From JACVRX01 sp963819885 (GTDB lineage: Bacteria > Actinomycetota > Actinomycetes > Jiangellales > Jiangellaceae), in NCBI GenBank assembly GCA_963819885.1, contig CAWFXV010000026.1:174349-238348 (forward strand): a stretch of DNA of 64,000 bases, in the 5' to 3' direction. Under the pieces are notes generated by a model, which was given only the letters and a program-made list of their open reading frames with translations, searched no databases and was not told the origin of the DNA. The translations under genes and the position numbers were made by a program. Shown piece by piece: positions 34,332 to 43,141 of this stretch. Position 1 is the first letter of the stretch. Every line of letters starts with the position of its first letter.

Positions 34332-35792
34332 ATGACCGACAAGCCTCAACACGTGTTCGACCGAGACACCGAGTGGGGTGTGCTGGTCGACTTCGGCAGT
34401 GACCGCAGACCGCAGCCGCTGCTGGGCGTCGTAACGGGGCGGCGTCGGCAGGGCAAGACCTACCTGCTCAGCGCACTGACGGAAGCACTCGGCGGGTTCT
34501 ATTTCCAGGCGGTCGAGGCCACGGAGGCCGAGTCGCTGCGGATGCTCGGCGAAGCGGTTGCCCGCCATCTGCGCGCTCCAACGTCGTTTGCTTTTGCCGA
34601 CTGGGACGTGGCTCTCGAGACGCTGTTCGGGCTCGGCCGTGACCGCGTGTCCCTGGTGGTCCTCGACGAGTTCTCGTACCTGAGCAGGGCAAGCCCGGTC
34701 TTGTCATCTCTCCTCCGAAGACATCTTGATCGGTCTGCCTCGGGCCGGACACCGGACAACCGGGTCCGCTTGTTGCTGTGCGGCTCAGCGATGTCGGTCA
34801 TGGGCAGGCTCCTGTCCGGGAATGCTCCGTTGCGTGGTCGAGCCAGCTTGGAGCTCGTCATCCAGCCGTTGAGGTACCGCGAAGCCGCGCAGTTCTGGGG
34901 CGCCGACGATCCTCGCCTTGCCGCGATGCTGCATGCCGTGGTCGGCGGCACTCCGGCGTACCGTCGTGAGTTCGTTCGCGATGACGTCCCGAAGAGCCTG
35001 CGCGACTTCGACCCCTGGGTCCGGCGTGCCGTACTCAGCTCGCATATGCCGCTCTTTCGAGAAGCGCGTTATCTCCTCGCCGAAGAGGCGGACATCCGAG
35101 ACACGGCGCTCTACCACTCGGTCTTGGCGGCGATCGCGGAGGGAAATTCCACTCGCGGTCGCATCGCCAACTACATCGGTCGCAGGTCTACCGATATTTC
35201 GCATCCGCTGACGGTCCTCGAGGACGCGGGGCTGGTCCGTCGAGAGCCAGATGCTTTTCGAAGCGGACGCGTCACGTACCGAATCACGGAGCCGCTGATC
35301 ACGTTCTATCAGGCGGTGATGCGCCCGGCCTGGCATCGCCTGGAGCTTGGCCAGGCGTCCGCAGTCTGGGCGGACTCGCGAGCACGTTTCGGTTCACAGG
35401 TCGTCGGACCCCATTTCGAGACGCTCTGCCGGCAGCACGCCCTGTTGTACGGCGCAGATGTATTCGGCAGCACCCCGGGTGCTGTCGCTGCGGGTGTCGC
35501 CGTCGATCCGGTCAACCGGTCGCGATTGGACCTCGATGTCGTCGTGTTCGCTCCGGCAGTTCCTGGCGAGCCGCAGCGGATCATCGCCCTCGGCGAGGCC
35601 AAATGGGGGGAACGGCTGGGAGAACTGCATCTCGCTCGGCTGCGACGTGCCAGGGACGTGCTCGCGGTGCGTGGCTATGACGTTCGGGAGACCGTTCTGG
35701 CGCTGTACGGTGGCGGCGGATTCGAGCATCGGCTGCAATCCTCGACCGACAACGTGCGACTCGTCGATCTGGACCGGCTCTATTCCAGTTGA
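34332..35792 (+). CDS. Archaeal-type AAA ATPase with DUF234/nuclease-like C-terminus
   Basis: 486-residue STAND-like ATPase of the archaeal ATPase/DUF234 group. Walker A is TGRRRQGKTYLL, Walker B LVVLDEFSYL and sensor LLLCGSAMSVM. A winged helix follows (RGRIANYIGRR, LEDAGLVRRE). The C-terminal domain has the PD-(D/E)xK-like set LDLDVVVF and LGEAKWGE. Such genes are scattered across genomes and often mobile; their role is not settled. The AT-rich leader with a dyad, and its place at the 3' end of adnB, suggest horizontal gain. No partner gene is visible. Confidence 0.85.
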   Translation: MTDKPQHVFDRDTEWGVLVDFGSDRRPQPLLGVVTGRRRQGKTYLLSALTEALGGFYFQAVEATEAESLRMLGEAVARHLRAPTSFAFADWDVALETLFGLGRDRVSLVVLDEFSYLSRASPVLSSLLRRHLDRSASGRTPDNRVRLLLCGSAMSVMGRLLSGNAPLRGRASLELVIQPLRYREAAQFWGADDPRLAAMLHAVVGGTPAYRREFVRDDVPKSLRDFDPWVRRAVLSSHMPLFREARYLLAEEADIRDTALYHSVLAAIAEGNSTRGRIANYIGRRSTDISHPLTVLEDAGLVRREPDAFRSGRVTYRITEPLITFYQAVMRPAWHRLELGQASAVWADSRARFGSQVVGPHFETLCRQHALLYGADVFGSTPGAVAAGVAVDPVNRSRLDLDVVVFAPAVPGEPQRIIALGEAKWGERLGELHLARLRRARDVLAVRGYDVRETVLALYGGGGFEHRLQSSTDNVRLVDLDRLYSS

Positions 35793-35823
35793 CGCAGCCT
35801 CGGCGGCCGTGCTGCGCCGAGAG

Positions 35824-36597
35824 TCAGAGCACGACGTCGACGACAAGAGCGTTGTGGTCGGACACAGGCAGCCGGATGGCGGTCGCTTCGCGCACGTCGT
35901 CGGTGCCCACGCCTCTCGAGAGGATGTGGTCCCACTGCACCCGCGGCCGCCACGACGGGTAGGTCGGCGCTCTGGCCAGGTCGACCCAGCCGGTCAATGC
36001 GGCGGGCACGCGGCCAGGCAGGTTGAGATCGCCGGCCAGCACCCGAGGGGGCGGCATGGTGGCCAGCCACCGGGCGACGGCCCGCAGCTGCCGCGCGTTC
36101 CAACCCGGGACGAAGGACAGATGTGCAGTGGCAACGGTGAACGGCCCATCAGGGCCGACAACGACCGCCGCCAAGGCGACCCGCGGCTGGTCAGGAACGA
36201 GGGTCAGCCCGCGACGGCCGGCGATTGTCAACGGCAGGCTGATCGGGGCTGCCGGGAAGGTTCGGAGGTCCCAGTGCAGCACCCGCAAACGCGAGATCAG
36301 CGCGACGCCGTACCCGGATCCGATGGAAGCGTCGCCGGGATCGGCCGGGGTCCAGTTCAGCGGTGTGCCGCTCAGCGCCGGCGCGAACCGCCACCAGGTC
36401 GCTCCGAGTTCATCGGCGACAACGGCGGCCTGGTCGGTCTTGCCGCTGCGCGGTTGACCGCGGTCGACCTCCTGGAGTCCGAGCACGTCGGCGTCTAGAG
36501 CAGCCGCCGCTGATCGCAGGTCTGCCTCGTCGGCTGTCGCCGTCCGGATCGAGAGGCCGTGCAACAGGTTGAACGTGCCGAGCCGAAGCCGAGCCAT
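35824..36597 (-). CDS. Endonuclease/exonuclease/phosphatase-family protein
   Basis: 257-residue EEP-fold hydrolase. The active-site set is complete: Asn in LGTFNLLHG, Glu in LGLQEVDRG, His in ATAHLSF, the GDLN motif in LAGDLNLPG, and the final SDHNALV. ATG 36597 (MARLRLGTFN) is preferred to an upstream start seven codons earlier. It could act on nucleic acids, phosphoinositides or sphingomyelin; the sequence does not tell. Downstream of the phosphorylase on the same strand, 101 bp apart. Confidence 0.85.
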   Translation of the reverse strand: MARLRLGTFNLLHGLSIRTATADEADLRSAAAALDADVLGLQEVDRGQPRSGKTDQAAVVADELGATWWRFAPALSGTPLNWTPADPGDASIGSGYGVALISRLRVLHWDLRTFPAAPISLPLTIAGRRGLTLVPDQPRVALAAVVVGPDGPFTVATAHLSFVPGWNARQLRAVARWLATMPPPRVLAGDLNLPGRVPAALTGWVDLARAPTYPSWRPRVQWDHILSRGVGTDDVREATAIRLPVSDHNALVVDVVL

Positions 36598-36698
36598 GGC
36601 CGACACGCTACGAGGCAAGGTGCTGACGGACCGCGATTACCCGGAAGAAGCGCTTAGTGCCCGTTTTTCGCACCGAACCAGCCCCGGCGGGCGACGTG

Positions 36699-37406
36699 CT
36701 ACACCTGCGCCGATGTCGCCAAGGCGAGCTCGACCATCGCCGAGAACGTTCGTTCCCGTTCCTCCGCCGATGTCTTCTCGCCCGTCACCAGGCTGTCGCT
36801 CGCAGTACAGACGGTCAGTGCCCGCACGCCATGTTTTGCCGCCAGCGTGTACAGTTCCGCGGTCTCCATCTCGACGGCAAGAACCCCGTACTCGCTCAGG
36901 CGTTTGAGCAACTCGGGCCGGTCGCTGTAGAAGGAATCCCACGCAGCGATCGGGCCGACATGGAACGAGATATCGGCCCGCTCGGCCTGTTCGACGCATG
37001 TTCGCAGGAGGCCGAAGTCGGCCGTCGGTGCGAAGTCGACGCCTTCGAAGCGCAGTTGGTTCATCGACGAGTCGGTGCACGCGCTCATCGCGATCACCAC
37101 GTCGCGGATTGCGACCTTGGGAACGAGCGCGCCGCACGACCCCACCCGAATCAGCGTCTGGGCACCGAACCCGGTAACCAGCTCGTGTACGTAGATTCCC
37201 AGCGACGGCTGGCCCATGCCGGTGCCCTGCACGGAGATCCGTCGGCCCCGGTACGAACCGGTGAACCCGAGCATGTTCCGGGTGCGGGTGTAGCAGGTGA
37301 CGTCATCCAGATAGCTCTGCGCGATCCATTCCGCACGCAGCGGGTCGCCGGGAAGGAGAACAGTCTCGGCGACATCCCCCGGTGCGGCCCCGATGTGGAT
37401 GCTCAC
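36699..37406 (-). CDS. deoD: Purine nucleoside phosphorylase, DeoD type
   Basis: 235-residue hexameric-type phosphorylase that converts purine nucleosides and phosphate to base and ribose-1-phosphate. Conserved parts are GDPLRAEWIA, GTGMGQPSLGIYVHEL, RVGSCGAL, the substrate segment AVEMETAELYTLA and TASDSLVTGE. The start GTG 37406 (VSIHIGAAPGDVAE) agrees with family N-termini. It belongs with the nucleoside hydrolase in salvage, though 12 kb apart. In mycobacteria this spot between adnB and nudC holds other genes, so this pair is a local addition. Confidence 0.92.
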   Translation of the reverse strand: MSIHIGAAPGDVAETVLLPGDPLRAEWIAQSYLDDVTCYTRTRNMLGFTGSYRGRRISVQGTGMGQPSLGIYVHELVTGFGAQTLIRVGSCGALVPKVAIRDVVIAMSACTDSSMNQLRFEGVDFAPTADFGLLRTCVEQAERADISFHVGPIAAWDSFYSDRPELLKRLSEYGVLAVEMETAELYTLAAKHGVRALTVCTASDSLVTGEKTSAEERERTFSAMVELALATSAQV

Positions 37407-37516
37407 GGGGGACGACGGTAACCGGAGCAGACAAGGTCCGGAGGCCTGGGCGGTTACGAGCATGCGGCCGGGGCGCGCGGACGCCACAACCACAGCCGGC
37501 CGTAGGGTCGGTGGGC

Positions 37517-38425
37517 GTGGACGACACCGCTACGAGTTACTCCCTGCGCGGTCAGCTGCCGTTGGCTCGGGCGGGCGTCGACCGGGCCGGGCACCTGCGC
37601 TCCGACGAGGAGTGGCTCGACCGCGCGTGGAGCGATCCGCGATCGCGATCGTTCGTCGTCGCGGAGGGCAAGGTCGCGGTGGACGATGGCCGGCTGGTGC
37701 TCGATCGGCCGGACGAGATGCCCGATGGCGAACGATTCTTCCTCGGTGTGGACAACGAGCAGCTCGCCTTCTTCGCGGTCCATGTGGACGGTCCACACCC
37801 GGACTCACGCGCCGCCGGTCTGCGCCAAGCGGCACCCGTGCTCGACGACAGGGACGGCGGGCTGATGGTGCATGCCGTTGCACTGGCGAACTGGCACCAG
37901 GCGCACGGGCACTGTTCGCGCTGCGGTGCGCTCACCACCGTGACGTATGCGGGCCATGTGCGGCGCTGCCCAGTCGACGGGTCGGAGCACTTCCCGCGCA
38001 CCGACCCAGCGGTGATCGTCTTGGTCACCGACGACGACGATCGCTGCCTGCTCGGCCGTCAGGACGAGTGGCCCACCGGCTGGTTCTCGACCCTTGCCGG
38101 GTTCGTCGAACCAGGGGAGTCGCCGGAGCAGGCGGTCGTGCGCGAGGTGGCGGAGGAGACCGGCGTCGTCGTCACGGCTTGTTCATATGCGGGCAGCCAG
38201 CCTTGGCCGTTCCCGTCGAGCTTGATGCTCGGTTACTACGCACGTGCCGACGGTGCAGAGCCGCGGCCGGACGGCGTCGAGCTCAGCGAAGCGAACTGGT
38301 ACTCGCGCGCCGATCTCGACACCGCGCTGCAATCTGGTGAGATCCGGCTCTCGCCGAGCGTGTCGATTTCGCGGCGGCTGATCGAGGGCTGGTACGGCGC
38401 CGAGCTCGAGTCACAGCCTCGCTGA
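37517..38425 (+). CDS. nudC: NAD(+) diphosphatase / NADH pyrophosphatase NudC
   Basis: 302-residue Nudix enzyme that cleaves NAD(H) and removes NAD caps from RNA. A zinc ribbon (HCSRCGALT and a later RRCPVDG) precedes the Nudix box GFVEPGESPEQAVVREVAEETG. The NudC-specific SQPWPFPSSLM follows. Two in-frame GTGs (37511, 37517) are candidates; the second has better spacing from AGGG. It is 81 bp upstream of uvrD2 in the same direction, as in mycobacteria. Confidence 0.94.
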   Translation: MDDTATSYSLRGQLPLARAGVDRAGHLRSDEEWLDRAWSDPRSRSFVVAEGKVAVDDGRLVLDRPDEMPDGERFFLGVDNEQLAFFAVHVDGPHPDSRAAGLRQAAPVLDDRDGGLMVHAVALANWHQAHGHCSRCGALTTVTYAGHVRRCPVDGSEHFPRTDPAVIVLVTDDDDRCLLGRQDEWPTGWFSTLAGFVEPGESPEQAVVREVAEETGVVVTACSYAGSQPWPFPSSLMLGYYARADGAEPRPDGVELSEANWYSRADLDTALQSGEIRLSPSVSISRRLIEGWYGAELESQPR

Positions 38426-38506
38426 CTTCCCGTGGCACGGGTCCGACCCTCCGCCAGTGATACGGGGGATGACGCCCTGGGGCCATCGTCGGAGCGGGCT
38501 GCCAGG

Positions 38507-40604
38507 ATGAACGCCGTGTCTTCTGCGGCCGACGTCCTCGACGCTCTCGACCCAGAGCAGCGCGCCGTCGCCACCGCACTCCATGGCCCGGTATGCGTCA
38601 TCGCAGGCGCCGGTACCGGCAAGACCCGGGCTATCACCCATCGGATCGCGCACGGCGTGCTCGCCGGAGCTTTCGAGTCTCGGCGCGTACTAGCTGTCAC
38701 GTTCACCACCCGAGCCGCGGGGGAGATGCGGGCGCGGCTTCGTGCGCTGGGGGTCGACGGCGTCCAAGCGCGGACGTTCCACTCGGCGGCACTACGGCAG
38801 GCCCGCTACTTCTGGCCGCAGGTGATGGACCGGGAGTTCCCCGAGATCACCTCGAGCAAGCTGCCGCTGGTCGGCGCAGCCGCGAGCCGGTGCCGGGTGG
38901 GCACTGACCGGACGACGCTGCGAGACCTCGCCGCCGAATTCGAATGGGCCAAGGTGACCAACGTGGCCCCGGACGCCTATCCCCAGGCAGCGGAGGCTGC
39001 ACGTCGCGAGGTTGCGGGGGTGGATCCCGAAACGGTCGGCCGGGTGTACGCCGCGTACGAAGATGTCAAGACCGATCGGGGCCTGTTCGATCTGGAAGAC
39101 ATCCTGCTGGCGGCGGTCGGCTTGCTGGCCGGCCGGCCCGGTGTCGCGGACGCGATCCGCGCGCAGTACCACCATGTGGTCGTCGACGAGTACCAGGACG
39201 TCTCGCCGATTCAGCAGACTCTGCTCGATCTCTGGCTCGGCGGCCGCGACGACGTATGCGTCGTCGGCGACCCGGCGCAGACGATCTACTCCTTCGCCGG
39301 CGGACGGCCTGACTACCTCGTCGGTTTCCCCCAACGCTATCCGGGGGCTCAGATCGTCCGACTGGTGCGGGACTACCGGTCCACGCCGCAGGTGGTCCGC
39401 GTCGCCAACGGCATTCTTGCTCGCGGCGGTGACGTGACGACCCGGTCCGGAGTGCAGCTGAAGGCGCAGCGGCCGGCCGGCCCGGAGGCGACGTTCGTCG
39501 AACATCCTGACGAGGTCGCCGAGGCGTCGTGGGTCGCCGGCCAGATCGAGGAACTGATCGCTGCCGGCGCACCAGCGCGTGAGATCGCGATCCTGTACCG
39601 AGTGAACGCGCAGTCGGAGGCGTATGAACAAGCATTGGCGGACCTGGGCGTTCCCTACGTGGTGCGCGGAGCCGAGCGGTTCTTCGATCGTGCGGAGGTG
39701 CGCGAAGCAGCCATGCTGATGCGGGCGGCCGTCCGATCTGCTGACGCTGGCTCGGCCGACGCCCCCGATGCGGTTGCGGCGACGACGGCAGTGCTTGCGG
39801 CGGCCGGTTGGTCGGCCCGACCTCCGTCCGGTATCGGAGCGACACGGGAGCGTTGGGAGTCACTGGCGGCGGTGGTCGCACTCGCCGAGGAGGTAGTCGC
39901 CGTCGAGCCTGCAGCCCAACTGCCCGACGTGCTCTCCGAGTTCGAACGGCGTGCTGCAGCGCAGCACGTCCCCGTCGCCGACGGCGTGACGCTCGCTTCG
40001 CTGCACGCCGCGAAGGGCCTCGAATGGGACGCCGTTTTCCTCGTCGGCTGTCACGAGGGAACATTGCCGCTCGCCTACGCCGAGACACCGGCACAGCTCG
40101 CCGAGGAACGTCGGCTGCTCTACGTCGGAGTTACCCGCGCGCGGAAGTGGCTGCGACTGTCGTGGTCGCTTGCTCGTGCACCCGGCGGACGAGGAGCGCG
40201 TCGCCCCAGCCGTTTTCTCGACGGGGTCCGACCCATCAGATGGGGCCTCCTTCCAACCGGGCGCTCCTCGGGAACGACGGCCACGTATCCGCGGTGTGCC
40301 CCGGTGTCGCGTCTGTGGCACGCCGTTGTCGGCTCCCGCCGATCGCAAGATCGGGCGCTGCAGCGGATGTCCCTCGTCGGTGGACGAGAACCTTTTCGAG
40401 CGGCTTCGCGCGTGGCGGCTGGAACGGGCGCAGGAACAAAAGGTCCCGGCATACGTCGTGTTCACCGACGCGACGTTGACGGCGATCGCCGAATCCAGAC
40501 CCGGCGACGAGAAAGCGCTCGCGGCGATTCCCGGCGTCGGCCGGACGAAACTCGACCGTTACGGCGGCGACGTATTGCAGCTGTGCCGAAGTATCAACCA
40601 ATAA
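38507..40604 (+). CDS. uvrD2: ATP-dependent DNA helicase UvrD2, one frameshift
   Basis: Superfamily 1A helicase, 698 residues when corrected. Motifs: IAGAGTGKTRAI (I), VVDEYQDVSP (II), GDPAQTIYSFAGG (III), SLHAAKGLEWDAVFLVG (V), YVGVTRARKW (VI). The C-terminus has the UvrD2-specific tetracysteine (CRVCG and CSGC) and an HRDC domain (AYVVFTDATLTAIAE, IPGVGRTKLDRYG). Dropping one C in the CCC at 40231-40233 joins FLDGVRP to SDGASFQPGAP and restores the frame. All domains are intact, so sequencing error is likely; UvrD2 is essential in mycobacteria. Its stop overlaps the AT-rich element of the whiB7 promoter. Confidence 0.93.
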
Positions 40605-40638
40605 ATCGGTTGCTCCCTCTCAGCACCGGGTTTAGGGT
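40601..40638 (+). promoter_or_regulatory. whiB7 promoter with AT-rich WhiB7-type element
   Basis: ATAAAT followed by CGG and then TTGCTC (-35, 40610-40615), a 17-bp spacer and TAGGGT (-10, 40633-40638). An AT-rich run a few bases before the -35 is the known mark of WhiB7-activated SigA promoters. The promoter overlaps the uvrD2 stop codon and would start an mRNA with a leader of about 400 bases. Confidence 0.65.
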
Positions 40639-40702
40639 TCTCGTGACGCACCGGCTGCGCGCGAATACGCGCGCCCGCACGACCGGGGAGGGGAGGGTAC
40701 CG

Positions 40703-40930
40703 ATGAATCGCATCGCCATGAGCTTGGCGTACGACGGCCACGGCGTGGCCGCATCGGCGACCTCCGCTGGTCGCCGGGCGGCTGTTCGGGAGCGCAGTGT
40801 CGGGGTCGTCTTCGCCGCGTCGACGGGTGAAGTGCGTCCGCAGGCAGGTGCCCGTGCCATGGCCGCCATGACGCCAACCGCCGACATCCGGGACCCCGAG
40901 CGGGTTCGTTCCTGGAGTCCTCCGGTGTAG
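40703..40930 (+). CDS. Leader ORF (uORF) upstream of whiB7
   Basis: 75-codon frame starting at ATG 40703 behind a very strong GGGGAGGGGAGGG site, ending at TAG 40930, 24 bases before the terminator hairpin. The peptide (MNRIAMSLAYDGHG..., Ala/Arg-rich) resembles no domain. In mycobacteria and streptomycetes a uORF before whiB7 couples translation stress to read-through. The ribosome site and location fit that role; the peptide itself probably does not matter. Its frame is the out-of-frame tail of uvrD2, by chance. Confidence 0.5.
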   Translation: MNRIAMSLAYDGHGVAASATSAGRRAAVRERSVGVVFAASTGEVRPQAGARAMAAMTPTADIRDPERVRSWSPPV

Positions 40931-40953
40931 CTCCATCACACCGACGCCTTCCA

Positions 40954-40990
40954 GGCCGCGGACCCGAGATGGGAATCCGCGGCCGTTTTG
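40954..40990 (+). terminator. Intrinsic terminator in whiB7 leader (attenuator)
   Basis: GGCCGCGGA (40954-40962) pairs perfectly with TCCGCGGCC (40976-40984); inside the loop CCC can pair with GGG. GTTTTG follows at once. It lies after the leader ORF and 62 bases before the whiB7 start, so it would stop transcription unless ribosome stalling changes the fold. Confidence 0.75.
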
Positions 40991-41051
40991 TGCCGCAGTC
41001 CAAGTTCCGGACCATGCCCGTACAAAACAGACACGAAGGGAGGTGACCACC

Positions 41052-41327
41052 GTGATGCTGGCGAGCGTCCTCGACCGCGCGGTCGAGATCGAGTCGGCGA
41101 TCCCATGCCGGTCCGACCCCGAGCTGTGGTTCGCCGAGTCGCCTGCCGACGTCGAACTCGCCAAATCGCTGTGCCACGAGTGTCCGGTCCGACTGCAATG
41201 CCTGGCCGGGGCGCATGAGAGGCATGAGCCTTGGGGCGTCTGGGGCGGAGAGCTGTTCGTCTCGGGTGTCGTCGTCGCGCGGAAGCGTCCGCGCGGTCGG
41301 CCACGTAAGACCGAACTGGCTGCCTGA
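41052..41327 (+). CDS. whiB7: WhiB7 transcriptional regulator
   Basis: 91-residue Fe-S protein that, bound to SigA, activates intrinsic antibiotic resistance genes. Cluster ligands are Cys19, Cys41, Cys44 and Cys50 (PCRSDP, LCHECPVRLQC). The WhiB turn EPWGVWGGE and the C-terminal AT-hook RPRGRPRK identify WhiB7. A near-perfect GGGAGGT site makes the GTG at 41052 the best start; ATG 41055 follows directly. Regulation: own AT-rich promoter, leader ORF and terminator upstream, all visible. Same neighbours as in mycobacteria (uvrD2, ABC1 kinase). Confidence 0.95.
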   Translation: MMLASVLDRAVEIESAIPCRSDPELWFAESPADVELAKSLCHECPVRLQCLAGAHERHEPWGVWGGELFVSGVVVARKRPRGRPRKTELAA

Positions 41328-41388
41328 GACCACCGGGAGCACCGATGAAACCCACGACCGACGTCGGCAAGCGCACCCCACCCACCTG

Positions 41389-41462
41389 CCGACTTCAATG
41401 ATCAAAAACGCGCTAAGGCGGCTCCAGCGTGCCGTTGACGCGTATTTGATCATTGAAGTCGG
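41389..41462. repeat. 24-bp inverted repeat with 26-nt loop after whiB7
   Basis: The arms 41389-41412 and 41439-41462 match over 24 bp with a single mismatch; the outer part reads CCGACTTCAATGATCAAA on each strand. Its centre GATC-containing dyad is lower in G+C than its surroundings. No U-tract follows, so it is not a standard terminator. It may be a small non-autonomous mobile element or a stable RNA hairpin. Confidence 0.85.
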
Positions 41463-41507
41463 TGTTGGGGGGGTCGGAATCGGGGCCCAAGTCGGATGCT
41501 CGACGGG

Positions 41508-41587
41508 TCGGGTAGCCGCGCGAGGCATCGGGTAGCCGGCGCGAGGCATCGGGTAGCCGGCGCGAGGCGTCGGGTAGCCAGCGAGAC
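41508..41587. repeat. Tandem repeat, four units of 20-21 bp
   Basis: Units begin at 41508, 41528, 41549 and 41570: TCGGGTAGCC(G)GCGCGAGGC(A/G), the last one partial. Units 2 and 3 differ by one base. There are no spacers, so it is not a CRISPR. It ends eight bases before the start codon of the phosphodiesterase gene, so copy number could affect its leader. Confidence 0.92.
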
Positions 41588-41595
41588 TTGGCGAC

Positions 41596-43080
41596 GTGGG
41601 AGAGCTTGATCGAGCGGTTGGGGCGCTGACTGCGCCCGAGTTGGCCGACATCGTGGATCTGGTGGCCTGGCCCGACCGCGACGGCGGCGTCATGGTGGCC
41701 AACTCGGCCGGCACAGCGCGGCTTCGTCCAGACGAGCCGGCCGACGTTGTCGACGGCGTGAATCCCGTCGCCGACCAGAATCCGATGGCCTTCCTGCCAT
41801 ACGAGAGAGAGCTTGCGGACCCGTCGCCGCCGAACGTGCGCAATGCGTACCCATACGCAGCAGAACGGCTGCTGTCGTTCTTCGCCGACATCGGCCGGGC
41901 GCCCGACCTCGCCATCATCCATACCCCGCCGCACTACTACCCCGAGGCAGGTGGGCATCCGGGCGAGCACGGCAGTCTCGATGTCGTGCAATCACGGGCT
42001 CCGCTGCTGCTGTCCGGTGCCGGTGTCACGGCGTCGGGGCTCGTCGACGGACACGTCCGGCTACCAGACGTCGGGCCGACGCTCGCGTGGTTGTGCGGAG
42101 TCGAACCGGACGACCAGGCCGGCCGCTTGGTCGACGCCGCAGGTGCGCCGCTCGACGGCATCGTTTTCGGAAGTCTCGTGGGCCGCGACGCGCAGTGGGT
42201 CGTCGGTGTGCTCTGGGACGGAGCCCACTGCGGCGACTTGTTGCACTTGGCCGCCGAGGGCGAACTGCCGGCGATTGCCCGGCTCCTCGATCGTGGCTGC
42301 GCACTGCGCGGTGGTGCGATCGCGGAGTTCCCCAGCGTGACACTGACCAACCACACGTCGATCCTTACCGGCGTCGGACCCGGCCGGCATGGCGTTCTCG
42401 GCAATGTCTTCTACGACCGCCACGCGCGCCGTTCGGTCAACACGAACGACGCGACGACATGGCACCGAACCGCCGAATGGCTGCGGCCGGGCGTCGCCAC
42501 TGTGTTCGAACTGGTCCGTGGAGCCAATCCGGAGGCGCTGAGCGCGTGTGTCAACGAGCCGGTGGACCGAGGAGCCGACTACTCGACCATGCAGATCATC
42601 CGCAACACCGGCGCGGCTGACGGCGCCACCAGCCTGGCCAGTGCTCTGCCCGACCCGGCCGGCTCGATTCATCTGCACAACCGCGCCCACGTGGCGGACG
42701 GGTACTACGCATGGGCAACGCAGGTCGATGACGCCGGCCTGGACCAGGTGCTGTCGCTGTGGAACCGCCCGGCCGATGCGCCCCTGCTGACCTGGTGGTC
42801 GAGTTCGGTGACCGACGCAGGTCACCACGCCGGTGGCCCGCGATCGGAGATCGCGCGTGACTCCTTGCGGGACGCGGACCACCGGCTCGGCGCCTTTCTC
42901 GATCATCTCGACCGGGTTGGCGCGACGGATGAGGTGATCGTCATCCTGACCGCCGACCATGGGTTCGAGGGGGCCGACCCGGGTTGTCGCGGTGGTTGGG
43001 ACGGCGCCCTCCGCAATGCCGGGGTGCAGTTCCGTGACGAGGGTCCTGGATTCATCTATCTCGGGGAGAGTTGGTCATGA
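41596..43080 (+). CDS. Alkaline phosphatase-fold nucleotide pyrophosphatase/phosphodiesterase
   Basis: 494-residue protein of the type I phosphodiesterase/nucleotide pyrophosphatase family. The core starts near residue 200 (VLWDGAHCGDLLHL). Metal and nucleophile residues appear in EFPSVTLTNHTSILTG, a Gly-rich GPGRHGVLGN, a second metal site in SVTDAGHHAGGP and the final LTADHGFEG. The first 190 residues have a weaker phosphatase-like look (DLAIIHTPPHYYPEAGGHPGEHGS). No signal peptide is seen. GTG 41596 is used as start. It stands alone between the repeat region and the convergent ABC1 kinase gene. Substrate unknown. Confidence 0.82.
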   Translation: MGELDRAVGALTAPELADIVDLVAWPDRDGGVMVANSAGTARLRPDEPADVVDGVNPVADQNPMAFLPYERELADPSPPNVRNAYPYAAERLLSFFADIGRAPDLAIIHTPPHYYPEAGGHPGEHGSLDVVQSRAPLLLSGAGVTASGLVDGHVRLPDVGPTLAWLCGVEPDDQAGRLVDAAGAPLDGIVFGSLVGRDAQWVVGVLWDGAHCGDLLHLAAEGELPAIARLLDRGCALRGGAIAEFPSVTLTNHTSILTGVGPGRHGVLGNVFYDRHARRSVNTNDATTWHRTAEWLRPGVATVFELVRGANPEALSACVNEPVDRGADYSTMQIIRNTGAADGATSLASALPDPAGSIHLHNRAHVADGYYAWATQVDDAGLDQVLSLWNRPADAPLLTWWSSSVTDAGHHAGGPRSEIARDSLRDADHRLGAFLDHLDRVGATDEVIVILTADHGFEGADPGCRGGWDGALRNAGVQFRDEGPGFIYLGESWS

Positions 43081-43141
43081 AGCCGAGATGGGAAGCGGCT
43101 CGATCCGGTGAGGTGGTGACGAACGCATCGCCGTCGTCGGC

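Noticed and set aside
38700..38722. Fifth copy of the 80-bp repeat (contains ACGTTCACCACC)
   Set aside because: The match is limited to codons for VTFTT in uvrD2 and lacks the hairpin and 3' arm.
41389..41462. Intrinsic terminator of whiB7
   Set aside because: The stem is suitable but no U-tract follows on either strand, and the arms are too long and AT-containing for the usual type.
41508..41587. CRISPR array
   Set aside because: Units are directly abutting without unique spacers and no cas gene is present.
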